A stretch of 64,000 bases of DNA from a virus (IMGVR_UViG_3300037010_002253:17363-81362); one strand, 5' to 3'; positions 38,785-48,492 are shown, counted from the first letter of the stretch. Made by a program: numbers and translations. Notes: a model not told the origin generated them from the letters alone.

Positions 38785-41370
38785 TTAGAACCTCCCCGGC
38801 ATCATCGCGCGCGCGGACGGCTTGATCTCCAGGATCTTCGTGGCGACCGTCTCCCCATCGATGTCTAGGTGGACAATCGTGGGGGCCTGGCTGACCTGAG
38901 GCCCTCCGCTGACGTCCGGGTTGTTGAGGCGTGCCTCCGCCGCAGCCGCAGCCGCTTCCATCGCTCGCCGCTTCACCAGCTCGGGGTCCTCCTGGTACTC
39001 CCCGCCAGTGGCCGCGGACGTACCCGCAGGCGCCTCCAGTGGGGTGGGGATGACCGGACCGTAGTTGTGCTTCTCGACGCGAGGACCGGCCTTAGCGGTG
39101 TCGCCCCACATGTCGTCCTTGAACCCCCCGCCAATCCAAGAGTTGTCGACTACTTCTGGGGGTGCGTACCGCCCCTGGCTGGTCTTGTAAGCGTGCTCGA
39201 TTGTCCTCCCCGCGCCGACGATCGTGTCGTGCCACGCCTTCTTCTGGGCCTCGAGGCCCTCCGTGTTCCAGAGGTCCTTTGCTGCCGTGTCTCCACTGTC
39301 CGCAATGCCCCGCAGGGACAGCGACCTCGCCCTGTCATCGTCCACCGCCTTGCGGTGCTCGCCCATCTCGTACCTGACGCGGTCGCCGAAGGACATGTCA
39401 CCCCAGAAACGTCCGTTCGACACGCGCTCGTCGTCTGCGTGAACCTGGCGCCCCGTGAGGATCCCGAGCAGCTTCAACGCCGTGTCGAGGGACGACACCA
39501 TGAAGTGAATCATGCTATAGACGTTGTTGACGATCAGCCCAACAGAGGCAAACGCCGCTCCTACCTGGACCACGATCGCGAGGAGCTTGGACGTGGCGAT
39601 GATCGTGGTGAAGATCGCGTCCGTGATGCCGGCGATAGTCTCGGCAGTCGCCTCGCCGCTCTCCGCGATCTCTCCGATCTTGTCCACGAAGCGGATCGCC
39701 CGGCTCACGGCGCCCTCGAGTGCCCACGCCATCGCGTACCCGAATCGCTCCGCGCCCCCAGCAATCTCGTTGATGGCTTCTCCTCCTCCCTCGAAGATGT
39801 TGAAAACTGCCGTAAGCAACGCCCACAGCTTCTCCATCGCCCGCAGAAGGGAGTCCTTGAGGGGCTGTGTCACCTGGTCCAGGCCGTGCGTGAACCCGTG
39901 CCAGAACTGATCGAACATGATCTTGGCGTCGCGGATGACGCCGATGATCTGGTAGAAGATTGGGAGAAGACCCTTGCTTTCGAGCTTGTCGTACGTCTCG
40001 TCACTCACACCGGCGGCGTAGTTGTTCCAGTTCTTGAGGGTCTCGTAGACGGCGGAGACGACAATCTGCACGTTCTCCCACGACCCGATGGAGTCGCTCA
40101 CCCCGGTCGAGAACATCGACCACAGGCTGTACCCGATCATGATCGCCGCCCCGAGGCCGGCGAACGCCGCTGTCAACGCGCCAACGGTGAGGACCGCGCC
40201 GAAGATCGCCATCGGGAGACCGACCATCATCACCCCGACCACCGCGAGCAGCGCCGTCATGGCAGCGCCGACCACCGCGACCGCCAGGACACCGAATGCA
40301 ACGGCGAGGACGCCCAGGTACGCTGCCACCTTCGGGAGCCAGGGGAACGCCTCCACGAGATTCGCAAGGAACTCGGATATCTTGGTCCCTGCCTTCACCC
40401 CGACCACGGCGATGTCGGTGAAGACCTTGAACCCGTCCGAGAGGCCCTTGATGACCGTGGCGGACTGCGGGATCTGGGAAGTGACGCCGACGAACTCCTT
40501 GAGGGCGATGGTGACATCGCGCAGGCCGTCCTTCGCCGCACCGCCCTTCAACTGCTGAACCATGTCCGGGATCTGTGCGTAGACCTTGTTGAAGTTCAGG
40601 TCCTTGAGCTGCCCCGCCCCACCGAAAAGTAGCGCGCTCTCCTTGAGGATGATGTTGTACTTCTCTTGCGCCGTCTTCGCCCCGTTGACGGCCTTCTTGA
40701 TCCTGTCGAGCACCGCCGGGGTCTGGTCGATGGCGTCCTTGAATACCATCCACTGTCCGCCGACAGCGTTCTTGATGCCCAGGCTCATGTGGTTGACGTC
40801 GCGCCCCGTCGCGTCCGCCATGTCCTGCAAGACCTCAAGCGCGCGGATCTTCTTCCCAGTCTTCGCCATGAAAAGCTGGTCTTCCGCGTTCTCTCCTCCG
40901 AACGGGTTGACGCCCATGCGCCCCATCGAGTTCGTGAGCTGCGCCGTCTCCTGGAGGGTGAAGGTCAGGTTGAGGGCGTCCTTCTTTACTTCCTTGTAGA
41001 CGTCCTGCCACTTGCTCTTGAACGCGAACTGAAGGCCGGACTCGATGTCCTCGAAGGTGGCGGCCTCCTTTGTGAAGTCCTTGAACGCGCCGACGAGCCC
41101 ATCCTTTAGGTCCCCCGCCATCGCGGAGAGACGCCCCAAGGACTGCTCGGCAGACGAGAGACCTGTGTGGAGGTTCCCGAGGTTGATGCCCTCGACGATG
41201 TTCTTGAGCTGTTCCGCGGCCGTGGAGGTCTTCTCCATCTCCGCGGACGCTCCACCCGCGCCGCCCTTCGCCGCGGCAGCCGCAATCGCCTCGAAGCCGG
41301 CCTGGATCTGCTTGAGCTGACCCTGGCCGGCTCCTTCGATGCTGAAACCAACGACGAACTTCTCATCCAT
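38785..41370 (-). CDS. Tail tape measure protein
   Basis: 861 residues, mostly helical. An Ala/Gly-rich start (AAIAAAAAKGGAGGAS) is followed by a long amphipathic region, a hydrophobic block at about residues 345-435 (LGVLAVAFGVLAVAVVGAAM), a second near 590-625, and a disordered C-terminus. It spans the tube during assembly; at about 0.15 nm per residue the tail would be near 130 nm. ATG has GAGGAG upstream. It immediately follows the frameshifted chaperone tail, as in other phages. Confidence 0.92.
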   Translation of the reverse strand: MDEKFVVGFSIEGAGQGQLKQIQAGFEAIAAAAAKGGAGGASAEMEKTSTAAEQLKNIVEGINLGNLHTGLSSAEQSLGRLSAMAGDLKDGLVGAFKDFTKEAATFEDIESGLQFAFKSKWQDVYKEVKKDALNLTFTLQETAQLTNSMGRMGVNPFGGENAEDQLFMAKTGKKIRALEVLQDMADATGRDVNHMSLGIKNAVGGQWMVFKDAIDQTPAVLDRIKKAVNGAKTAQEKYNIILKESALLFGGAGQLKDLNFNKVYAQIPDMVQQLKGGAAKDGLRDVTIALKEFVGVTSQIPQSATVIKGLSDGFKVFTDIAVVGVKAGTKISEFLANLVEAFPWLPKVAAYLGVLAVAFGVLAVAVVGAAMTALLAVVGVMMVGLPMAIFGAVLTVGALTAAFAGLGAAIMIGYSLWSMFSTGVSDSIGSWENVQIVVSAVYETLKNWNNYAAGVSDETYDKLESKGLLPIFYQIIGVIRDAKIMFDQFWHGFTHGLDQVTQPLKDSLLRAMEKLWALLTAVFNIFEGGGEAINEIAGGAERFGYAMAWALEGAVSRAIRFVDKIGEIAESGEATAETIAGITDAIFTTIIATSKLLAIVVQVGAAFASVGLIVNNVYSMIHFMVSSLDTALKLLGILTGRQVHADDERVSNGRFWGDMSFGDRVRYEMGEHRKAVDDDRARSLSLRGIADSGDTAAKDLWNTEGLEAQKKAWHDTIVGAGRTIEHAYKTSQGRYAPPEVVDNSWIGGGFKDDMWGDTAKAGPRVEKHNYGPVIPTPLEAPAGTSAATGGEYQEDPELVKRRAMEAAAAAAEARLNNPDVSGGPQVSQAPTIVHLDIDGETVATKILEIKPSARAMMPGRF

Positions 41371-41376
41371 GGCGGC

Positions 41377-41625
41377 TCACTCCTCGGGGAATGGTACTGC
41401 GCCCCTCCCCCAGATGTAAGCGATGTCGTCCAGGGAGAAGCTAATAGAACTGTCGTCCTTGCTGCGCGCCCTCGCCGCTTGCAGTTCGGCGAGCCTTCCC
41501 TTGTACCTGACCGCCCGGAGTCTCCTCCCACACGGCATCCGACTGACCTCGGAGGACCCCCACCCCCAGCATTCCGCCAGGTAGAAGAGGTCCCCTTCGA
41601 GACTCAGTGGGCTGCCGAGGGGAAG
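41377..41625 (-). CDS. C-terminal extension of tail chaperone made by -1 frameshift
   Basis: 82 codons open in the -1 frame after the slippery site, with no start codon near the beginning. The translated sequence is protein-like (EGDLFYLAECWGWG, later RRLRAVRYKGRLAEL and SLDDIAYIWGRG) and ends seven bases before the tape-measure ATG. A frameshifted chaperone would be 341 residues (259 zero-frame plus 82). It fills a 233-nt gap that no other gene explains. Confidence 0.85.
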   Translation of the reverse strand, partial: LPLGSPLSLEGDLFYLAECWGWGSSEVSRMPCGRRLRAVRYKGRLAELQAARARSKDDSSISFSLDDIAYIWGRGAVPFPEE

Positions 41626-42401
41626 AAAAAACCACTGCTACCCACGTTCACGCGCGACGCGAACTGGCGCCCGCACGAGGGGTTGTCGCATGTGATGGGG
41701 CTCACGAGCGTGTCGATTCCGCCCTCGACCTCTTGGTACGCCGCCGCGATGGCACGGCGGTCCTTCGTGGTCAGCCTGGCTAGGGACTGGACGGTCCGGG
41801 GTTCCCCGTCCAGGGAGACGACGCGGAGCTGCTGGAGGGCCGTCACGAGGTCCGCCTTCCGCTCTTCCATCACCTCTTCGAGCATGTCCTCGTCCACGCC
41901 GCGGAGCATCTTCCACACGCAGACCTTCCCGCTCGGGAGGGTAAGCGTGTGGGTCTCCTTCGAGACCAGCTCGACCGGCTTGCTCGTGACCTCGAGCGTA
42001 CTCAGGTCGACGCTGACGCCCTCCACCTCCCGCGAGCACGTCGGGCACACCGCCGTGAAGGTGTAGTCCGACCCGAGGGACATCTCGCGGAGGCGGATGA
42101 CCGCGAACCCTCGGTCGTTCACGTACGCCTGCTTCCACGACTGGAGAAAATGGTTCGGTGCCGAGAACCGATCCTTCCCATCCGGCCGTGTCGCAGTCCC
42201 GATCCGGACGGTGCAGCGCGAGAGGATCTCGCTCATCCGCATCGGTCCGGTCTTGAGCATCTTCCCCTTCCCGCCTGGGGCGGTGCGACGATCGGCGAGG
42301 ATGTCTTCGTCCTCGCCGATCATCTCCTCCAGCTCGATTTCCTTCGTCCACGTCCCATCGGGCTGCTGAATCGCGTTCGGAAGCTGGTGTACGGTCGTCA
42401 T
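41604..42401 (-). CDS. Tail assembly chaperone with zinc-ribbon motifs
   Basis: 265 residues. IELEEMIGEDEDILADRR and the later helix-rich core match the chaperones encoded before tape-measure genes (analogous to lambda gpG). CPTCSRE and CDNPSCG form two CxxC/CxxxxC pairs that may bind zinc. Near its end the slippery T-TTT-TTC (41631-41625) offers the -1 frameshift that makes a longer form. A gpG/gpGT-type pair guides tape-measure folding. Confidence 0.85.
   Translation of the reverse strand: MTTVHQLPNAIQQPDGTWTKEIELEEMIGEDEDILADRRTAPGGKGKMLKTGPMRMSEILSRCTVRIGTATRPDGKDRFSAPNHFLQSWKQAYVNDRGFAVIRLREMSLGSDYTFTAVCPTCSREVEGVSVDLSTLEVTSKPVELVSKETHTLTLPSGKVCVWKMLRGVDEDMLEEVMEERKADLVTALQQLRVVSLDGEPRTVQSLARLTTKDRRAIAAAYQEVEGGIDTLVSPITCDNPSCGRQFASRVNVGSSGFFFPSAAH
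41625..41631 (-). promoter_or_regulatory. Programmed -1 frameshift slippery site
   Basis: T TTT TTC in the chaperone frame is an X-XXY-YYZ heptamer. Three bases later CCCCTCG can pair with CGAAGGGG (41619-41590), a plausible stimulatory stem. The -1 frame then stays open for 82 codons. Confidence 0.75.
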
Positions 42402-42441
42402 GGAAGTCGTGTCCTTTGCTTGTTAGATACGGGTGGTGCGG

Positions 42442-42912
42442 TCAGCCCTTGATCTTCTCGAAGCCCTCGTGGGAGAGGACGATCTCCTCGTACGAATCGG
42501 CCGACGAGTCACCCTTGAGGTCGCTCATGGGCTTGAACTTCTTCGGCCACGCATCCGAGATGCGCCAGGTGCAGGCCACGGTGTTGAGGAAGTTGAGCTG
42601 CTGGATCTCGATGTCCTTCCGGTACTTGACGGCGTTGCCCTTCTGGATCGAGTGGACCTGCTCCACCCAGTTGATCATGTCGTCGCCACCGAGGCCGGGG
42701 AAAACCTGGCCACGCTTGAGGGTGATGTCGCCGAAGTGGGAGAGGCCGGCGGACTTCCGCTCGGTCTCGTTCATGCCGCCTTCGCGGTACTTGACCTCGT
42801 CGGTGTCCTTCTCGAGGCCCGTGACCTCGGAGAAGCCGGCGCGCTGGAAGCCGTCGATGACGACCTTGAAACGGAACGCCTTGAGGGGGTCCATCAGGGT
42901 GGGACGTGCCAT
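42442..42912 (-). CDS. Tail tube protein (gp19-like)
   Basis: 156 residues. FRFKVVIDGFQRAGFSEVTGLEKDTDEVKYREGG and the C-terminal strands match the T4 gp19/phi-tail-tube family. It polymerises to the inner tube, directly after the sheath gene, with ATG and GGAG upstream. Confidence 0.93.
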   Translation of the reverse strand: MARPTLMDPLKAFRFKVVIDGFQRAGFSEVTGLEKDTDEVKYREGGMNETERKSAGLSHFGDITLKRGQVFPGLGGDDMINWVEQVHSIQKGNAVKYRKDIEIQQLNFLNTVACTWRISDAWPKKFKPMSDLKGDSSADSYEEIVLSHEGFEKIKG

Positions 42913-42951
42913 GGGAATCTATCTCCTTTCCTTGTAGCTACCGACCCACGG

Positions 42952-45342
42952 TCAGGTCGTCGAGGCGAGCGCCGCGTCGAGGGCGCGCGTGTCCGTCTCC
43001 AGGGAGTACTCTTGGAACTCGGCGGGCTTGGAGTCCGCGAGACCGATGCGGCAGACGAACCGACCCGCGTTCGTCACGAAGGGGCCGTTGTTCGTCTCGT
43101 CGCAGACGATGAAGAAGGCTTCATCGTCCACTGCGCCCGAGAGGATGGGTGGCTCCGCCTGGCGCCACTCGCGGAAGACCGCCGTCAGGTTGCGCACGAC
43201 CGTCCCGCGCGTCGTCGGGTTGTTGCCCTTGAACGCCACATCGCGCGACAGCTCGCGGATCTTCCGCTTCGCGGCATTGAAGATCGTCCGCTTCGTGCGG
43301 AGGCGGTACTCGCCGACCGGGTCGAGGGTGACGCACCCCCAAACCGCAATCCCCTCGCCAGGCGTGTTGAGGATGAAGTTGACGCCGTGCTTGTAGACGA
43401 CGTCGTACTCCTCCTGCGTGAACTCGTACTGGAGGCCGAGCCATCCGTTGATCTTCCCCTCCGTCTTGCCGGCCGCCGCTGCTCCGATGTTGAGGTTGTT
43501 GTGCGTGCGCGCCGTTACGCCCTGGACCACGCCGCACGGGGGAACGAGCTTGAGTCCGCCCGTCACCTTGTCCCGCTTGTACCCGTGAGGCGCGAAGAGG
43601 GACCCGTGGGACGTCGCGATGTTGGCCGTCTCCGTGACCCAGGTCTTGAGCGCGGCCTCGTCCATCGAGGGAGGGGCGTCGTAGATCATCTCGACGTCCT
43701 GGTCCCGACGGTCCTCGCCGTACAGCTCCATCCCCTTGACGATGTCGACGTCCAGGTAGCAGCCCGGGATCGAGATCATGTTGACGTCCGCGGCCTTGTT
43801 GAACGTCCAGAGGCCGGTCTTCGACGCCTTGTCGCCGACGTAGTCCGCCGCGACCGGCTCCGCGCCATCCGACCCGCCCGCGAGGTACGTGGCGGCCGTG
43901 GTGAGGGGACGCGGGTCCAGAGCGGCGCTGGACGCCACCGTGACGGTGATGGGGCAGCGGCTCGTGTTGTTGACCCGGTTCGCGACGTACAGCTCGCCCG
44001 CGAGGCTCGACATCCGGAGGTCCGCGAAGGTCCCGCTCGGGACGAGCGCCCCGTCCTTGTCGTACGTGGTGAGCGAGAACGTTTCGCTAGTGACGTCGGT
44101 CGTCGTGTCCCAGCCCAGGCCCATCAGCGGGACCGTGACCGAAGCGACGAAGGTGACGAGGTTTCCGTCGATCTGCTTCACGACCCCGCGCACGGTACCG
44201 TTGTTGAACGAGAGGGTGTCGCCGACGCGGATGCGGCTCACCGACGCGACCGTGATGGCCAGCAGGACCGTTCCCGCCGCGTAGGACAAAGCGAGCTTCG
44301 TCACCTTCGTGTCCACGCGCGTCGCAGCCACCTGGTACTTGTTCGCCCACGCGCCGGGACTGGACGCCGTGACGGTGAGCGTCAGGACCGGGGTCGACCC
44401 GAGGCCGTAGTGAACATCCGTGTCCGCGCCGATCTTCGCGACGATGGAACCCGAAGCGAACTGGACGCTTCCGAGGGTGCCCGAGGTCGCCGTGGTGACC
44501 CGAACCTTGGTTGCGCTGACGGTCACGTTCGCCGACAGGCCGACCGACGTCGCGAGGAGGGAGCCGAGCTCCGCCCAGGTGACCTTCGAGGCGTCCGCCA
44601 CATTCGAGAACCCGCCCGAGGAGAACGCCACGACGGAGAGGCCGAGGGTCGTGAGGACCTTGGCGGAACCAGACACGACCTCGCCCGACGACGAGGAACC
44701 GGCGACGTCGCACAGGATCTTGAGCTTGCCCGTCCCGTCGTCGAACGCGCGCGCGCCGGTGAGCTGGCTGTTGATCGTCGCGAGGAACGCCAGCTCCGAG
44801 TTGTCGACGTTGTTGAAGACGATGGTCTGTTGCACACCCTGGATGTCGAGGACGAGCGTGTCGCCATCGTCCACGGGGGTCGTCCACGCAGCGGCGCCAC
44901 CGACGACGTACGCGCGCTTGGCGTGGATCACCACGGCCGCCTTCGTGCTGCCGTCGATCTTCGGGATGATGTTGTCGCCATCCGCGAGGGCCACGGTCGC
45001 CGTCGAAAGACCCGACTCCGCGTAGCCGCTCGTCGCGCCATCGACGGTGGACTTGAGGGCGAGCGACGACGCGAGATACCCCGCCCCGAGGACGCGCGAC
45101 AGGTAGCAAGCCCCGCCGCCGTTGTTCCAGAAGTCCTCGAGCACGTCCTCCATCGGGGAGTCGCCGATCGGCGTGTCACCGAACAGCTCCTTCTTGTCCT
45201 CGGGGGACGTGACCAGGGTCGCCGTGAGCGGCCCCTTCTCCAGGCGCCCGCGGAACCCACCGATGGTGGTGGTGTTGCCGTTCAGGGTGTAGGCGCTCTT
45301 CCGCTTCTCCGTGATGGTGGTGTCAGGGCTCTGTCCGGACAT
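42952..45342 (-). CDS. Tail sheath protein
   Basis: 796 residues, large for the family. The N-terminus PLTATLVTSPEDKKELFG, and the C-terminal IAVWGCVTLDP with ELSRDVAFKGNNPTTRGTVV, are the conserved sheath domains. Domain insertions (about residues 130-420, Ala/Gly/Thr/Val-rich beta repeats) make up the extra length. It contracts around the tube. Confidence 0.92.
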   Translation of the reverse strand: MSGQSPDTTITEKRKSAYTLNGNTTTIGGFRGRLEKGPLTATLVTSPEDKKELFGDTPIGDSPMEDVLEDFWNNGGGACYLSRVLGAGYLASSLALKSTVDGATSGYAESGLSTATVALADGDNIIPKIDGSTKAAVVIHAKRAYVVGGAAAWTTPVDDGDTLVLDIQGVQQTIVFNNVDNSELAFLATINSQLTGARAFDDGTGKLKILCDVAGSSSSGEVVSGSAKVLTTLGLSVVAFSSGGFSNVADASKVTWAELGSLLATSVGLSANVTVSATKVRVTTATSGTLGSVQFASGSIVAKIGADTDVHYGLGSTPVLTLTVTASSPGAWANKYQVAATRVDTKVTKLALSYAAGTVLLAITVASVSRIRVGDTLSFNNGTVRGVVKQIDGNLVTFVASVTVPLMGLGWDTTTDVTSETFSLTTYDKDGALVPSGTFADLRMSSLAGELYVANRVNNTSRCPITVTVASSAALDPRPLTTAATYLAGGSDGAEPVAADYVGDKASKTGLWTFNKAADVNMISIPGCYLDVDIVKGMELYGEDRRDQDVEMIYDAPPSMDEAALKTWVTETANIATSHGSLFAPHGYKRDKVTGGLKLVPPCGVVQGVTARTHNNLNIGAAAAGKTEGKINGWLGLQYEFTQEEYDVVYKHGVNFILNTPGEGIAVWGCVTLDPVGEYRLRTKRTIFNAAKRKIRELSRDVAFKGNNPTTRGTVVRNLTAVFREWRQAEPPILSGAVDDEAFFIVCDETNNGPFVTNAGRFVCRIGLADSKPAEFQEYSLETDTRALDAALASTT

Positions 45343-45381
45343 CTTGGTCTCCTTGCTTCCTCTTGGAAGTGAATAACTTCG

Positions 45382-46266
45382 TTAGACGGTAAGGGTGCTC
45401 CAGTCCAGAGTCCCTTGAATGTCTTCCAGCTCGAGGATCTGCTGCACGATGGCAGTACGTGCCCGCAGAGTCCTCGACGTGTCCATCACGCCGAACTCGT
45501 TGCGCGAGTTGTCGGCGTACGCCTCCACGGTGTACTTGAAGGCCATCGCGAAGAACCTGTCCCCCTCCAGGGCCGGTAACTCGTCGGAACCGACCGAGGT
45601 GATCTCCCCGGGTAGCAAGTCGAACGTGCAGACCTCGCCGCTCATCTGCTCGACATCAATCCCGCCGCCGGTCTGGAGGATGAGGTGGATCTGCTCGCAC
45701 ATGAACCCGAGGTCGATCTTGTTCTTGGCGTAGCATGTGACGACATAAGTGACGTCGTACGGATCGGGATGCGCGCGCTCGAGGTACGAGGTCTTCCCGG
45801 TGTATGTGCTCCCATCCGGTTCCGTGATGGTGACCTCGGTGGCGCTGGAGTCCTCCTCCTGGATGACGCTGCCCGGCTCGTAGTTCGACGAACGGTATTT
45901 GAGGCCCGTCATCGACCGCACGACCACGCACGGCCAAATGTCGGAGAAGTCTCTTCCGCTAAACCCGTCGAAGAAGACTGGCACCTGACGGAACGCATGG
46001 GGCTCGAACCCTCGGGAGTACAAACGCACCGTCTCCGGGGTCAGCGTGGACAGGTCCCCCTGACCCTTCTGCGGCGACTTGAGGAGTGGGATTCGGATCC
46101 CGTACGAAGGCAAGCGAACAACTTCGCCCTGATCGTTCGGTGCGCCGATGATCGACGTGTTCACAGGCTTCCCCGTCGCCGGGTCAATGACCGGGTTCCC
46201 CTTGTTGTCGAGGGGGGCACCCGTCAACCGACGGTAGATCGCGAGGTCACAGGCCAAGAACAGCAT
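45382..46266 (-). CDS. Tail terminator/completion candidate
   Basis: 294 residues from ATG 46266 (AGGAGG seven bases upstream); an in-frame start at 46284 is less likely. FLACDLAIYRRLTGAPLDNKG, VTYVVTCYAKNKIDLGFMCEQIHLIL and the later YTVEAYADN fit a neck or tail completion protein that caps the tube. The family is not clearly recognised; the position between the gp10-like gene and sheath supports the role. Confidence 0.65.
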   Translation of the reverse strand: MLFLACDLAIYRRLTGAPLDNKGNPVIDPATGKPVNTSIIGAPNDQGEVVRLPSYGIRIPLLKSPQKGQGDLSTLTPETVRLYSRGFEPHAFRQVPVFFDGFSGRDFSDIWPCVVVRSMTGLKYRSSNYEPGSVIQEEDSSATEVTITEPDGSTYTGKTSYLERAHPDPYDVTYVVTCYAKNKIDLGFMCEQIHLILQTGGGIDVEQMSGEVCTFDLLPGEITSVGSDELPALEGDRFFAMAFKYTVEAYADNSRNEFGVMDTSRTLRARTAIVQQILELEDIQGTLDWSTLTV

Positions 46267-46693
46267 GGAACGCCCTCCTCCCAACCTGGCTGCGCTTCAC
46301 ACCATCGCGCGCAGGTCCGACGTGGGGTCGGGCGGGCATGTTCCTCGTCCCGAACTCGTGGAACTTGTAGAGACGAGCATCACTTTCCACAGTGAACTGG
46401 CCCGTCCCTACCTTCCGCACCGCGAAGCTCTGGAGGTAGTTTCCCGTCGCAATGAGCGTGCGAGAGTCGTACCCCATCCGCGCCTTCCGCGCCGACCACG
46501 CTGGGGTCAGAGGAGCCATGGGGAACATCTGCATCCGGACCCCATCCGTCACCCGCGCGAGGTAATCATTCGCGATTGCTTCCGCCGCCGCGTCGGTCGC
46601 CGCAGGGTACTTGCGCACCGCGTTCCGCACACGCGCGATGACCCCGTGCGCGGACGGGGTCAAGGTGAACCGAGGCTGAGGAACCGGGAGCAT
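46247..46693 (-). CDS. Head-tail joining protein (HK97 gp10-like)
   Basis: 148 residues from ATG 46693 (AAGG upstream, overlapping the preceding stop). ARKARMGYDSRTLIATGNYLQSF and FHEFGTRNMPARPHV form the signature of the HK97 gp10/Mu gpG virion-morphogenesis family. It is a neck or minor tail component. Confidence 0.85.
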   Translation of the reverse strand: MLPVPQPRFTLTPSAHGVIARVRNAVRKYPAATDAAAEAIANDYLARVTDGVRMQMFPMAPLTPAWSARKARMGYDSRTLIATGNYLQSFAVRKVGTGQFTVESDARLYKFHEFGTRNMPARPHVGPARDGVKRSQVGRRAFHAVLGL

Positions 46694-48135
46694 CACGTCA
46701 CCTTGAAGACGGTGTTCTTCACGTCGAAGAGGCCCGACGGGGAGATGATGGTGACGTCCTTAGCGTCCGCCTTCTGGGTGAAGCTCGGGACGGTGACACG
46801 CGCCGTCCAGTCGTCCACGACAGTCAAGGCGACTTCCTTCCCACCGAACAAGACCTTGTGGCCGGCGGTGACCGCGCCCTTCGTCCGGTCGAAGCGCAGG
46901 GTGACCACCGTCCCGGGAGGTCCGTACGCAGGCGTGCCCCACACCACGGGGTCAAACTTCGCGCGCAACGGCTTGGTCCGGTACGACCGCACCTCCGACG
47001 CCGCCTGTTCGTAGTTAAGGTCCGCCACGTACAGGCGGAAGAAGTACTCCGTCTCGGGCTCGAGGTCCGCAACGATGTACCCGCTGATCGACTCACCGAG
47101 CTGCTCCACGAACGCGGAGCGGGCACGGAAGAACGAGTGGGTGTTCGGTCCGAGCGAGCGGAACACCATCTTCGAGGTGACGGGACGCTCGCGCAAAGCG
47201 ACCATCGTCGCATCGCCGACCAGCTCTCCGCTCCGCACCACCTCTGGGCGCGTGTCCATCCACAACTCGTAGCTGTAGAAGTCGCGCTCGCGGCTGCGCT
47301 CCCAGGTGATCTTGAGGTTGTCGTCCTCGATGTCGATGTCGCTCGGCTCGAGAAGCTCCGACGCCTCGGGTTTCGGATTCGAGGAGAGTGGGGTCATATA
47401 TCCCGTCCGCGCGCTCATCCGAGTCAGCGTGCCGAGGACGACGTCGCCGGTACCGATCCGATTCGGAGCAGCTTCCTTCGGGGACTGAATCGCCCGGCGG
47501 AGGCGAAGCGTGTCGGTCTGGTACGCCCTCTCGTACGAGTCGGCGAGCTGGAGGAGGGACGAGACGTCCGCATCCAAGCCGCGTCGCTTCGCCGCATCCG
47601 CCGCCTGCTCCCGCAGAACGGACGCATGGGCGAGCTGGAACGCGAAGACGGTCTCTTGCTGCGGGATGGAGATGAGGTCCAGGGACGGGTTGTGCCGCTG
47701 GATCGCCTGACGGAGGATGTCCTCCAGCTCCATGTCCGAGAAGAGGTGGTGGCAGAGCACCACGCCCGTCCCGACGATGTTCGTGGGGCCGAAGCCCTCG
47801 AGATCCATCGACGGGTGGTCGGGGTTGGCGCCCTCCGTGAGGGTCGCCCTGTACCCCTTGGTCCGCGAAAGCACGTCGCAGAGCTTCCCAACCGTGTCGT
47901 AGTGGGGGTGGCTCAGGTCGACGTTCAGGTCGGGGACGCCCGGGGGGACGTTCGAGACCGTGACGAGCAAGCGCCCCCGCCCGACCTCAGCGATGGCGCT
48001 GGGAACGAGAACGGGGGGCGTGAGGACGGGGATTTCGGGGTTCGGGTCCAGAAGCGCGAGGGTGAATGCCCGCTGCGCGTACCGAACGTCCCGGATCCGC
48101 CGTCGGAACTCCGCGAGCAGCGACGTAGCAGGCAT
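46693..48135 (-). CDS. Virion protein with fibronectin III and IPT/TIG domains
   Basis: 480 residues. The N-terminal 270 residues are unfamiliar (head-tail connector-like; FRRRIRDVRYAQRAF). Residues 275-380 form a fibronectin III-like beta-sandwich (DDNLKITWERSRERDFYSYELW; GYIVADLEPETEYFFRLYVAD), followed by an IPT/TIG-like domain (PAYGPPGTVVTLRF). Cell-surface-type domains on a head-neck protein are unusual; they may decorate the collar. Confidence 0.65.
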   Translation of the reverse strand: MPATSLLAEFRRRIRDVRYAQRAFTLALLDPNPEIPVLTPPVLVPSAIAEVGRGRLLVTVSNVPPGVPDLNVDLSHPHYDTVGKLCDVLSRTKGYRATLTEGANPDHPSMDLEGFGPTNIVGTGVVLCHHLFSDMELEDILRQAIQRHNPSLDLISIPQQETVFAFQLAHASVLREQAADAAKRRGLDADVSSLLQLADSYERAYQTDTLRLRRAIQSPKEAAPNRIGTGDVVLGTLTRMSARTGYMTPLSSNPKPEASELLEPSDIDIEDDNLKITWERSRERDFYSYELWMDTRPEVVRSGELVGDATMVALRERPVTSKMVFRSLGPNTHSFFRARSAFVEQLGESISGYIVADLEPETEYFFRLYVADLNYEQAASEVRSYRTKPLRAKFDPVVWGTPAYGPPGTVVTLRFDRTKGAVTAGHKVLFGGKEVALTVVDDWTARVTVPSFTQKADAKDVTIISPSGLFDVKNTVFKVT

Positions 48136-48156
48136 TAGAACTCCCTCACTTCCCTC

Positions 48157-48492
48157 TCAGAGCAGCCCCTTCTCCTCCAGGAGACGCTCGACGTGCTTGG
48201 GGACGATGCACTCCTTCCCCGCGATGAACGAGTACCAGTCCGGGCCGACGCGCATCCGCAGGATGGTCTGACGCGGCTTGACCTTCGTCGGCTTCATCGC
48301 ATCGTCGGTCCGCACCGCCTCCGGGGTGACCTTCACCACGGGGACGACGGCGGGCTGCGGCGGGGTGTCGTCGATGACCACCCGCGCCGCCTCCGCCGCC
48401 TTCTCCTCGGCCTCCTCCGACTGGAACCCGCCGGGTACCTTGCTGCTGATCATCCCCCTGCCGGGGACGAACTTCTGGTTGTCCTGTGCCAT
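48157..48492 (-). CDS. Small head-region protein
   Basis: 111 residues. A Pro/Val-rich, probably disordered first half is followed by a short basic domain (KPRQTILRMRVGPDWYSFIAGK, then KHVERLLEEKGLL). It lies between the head decoration gene and the connector gene, so a capsid accessory is likely. No family recognised. Confidence 0.65.
   Translation of the reverse strand: MAQDNQKFVPGRGMISSKVPGGFQSEEAEEKAAEAARVVIDDTPPQPAVVPVVKVTPEAVRTDDAMKPTKVKPRQTILRMRVGPDWYSFIAGKECIVPKHVERLLEEKGLL

Noticed and set aside
41441-41635. 64-codon minus-strand frame before the tape measure as its own gene
   Set aside because: It is in the +1 frame and not protein-like; the -1 frame gives the typical chaperone extension.
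42433-45372. 979-aa plus-strand open frame over tube and sheath
   Set aside because: A shadow of the sheath and tube coding frames, with the same Arg/Asp/Val composition bias.
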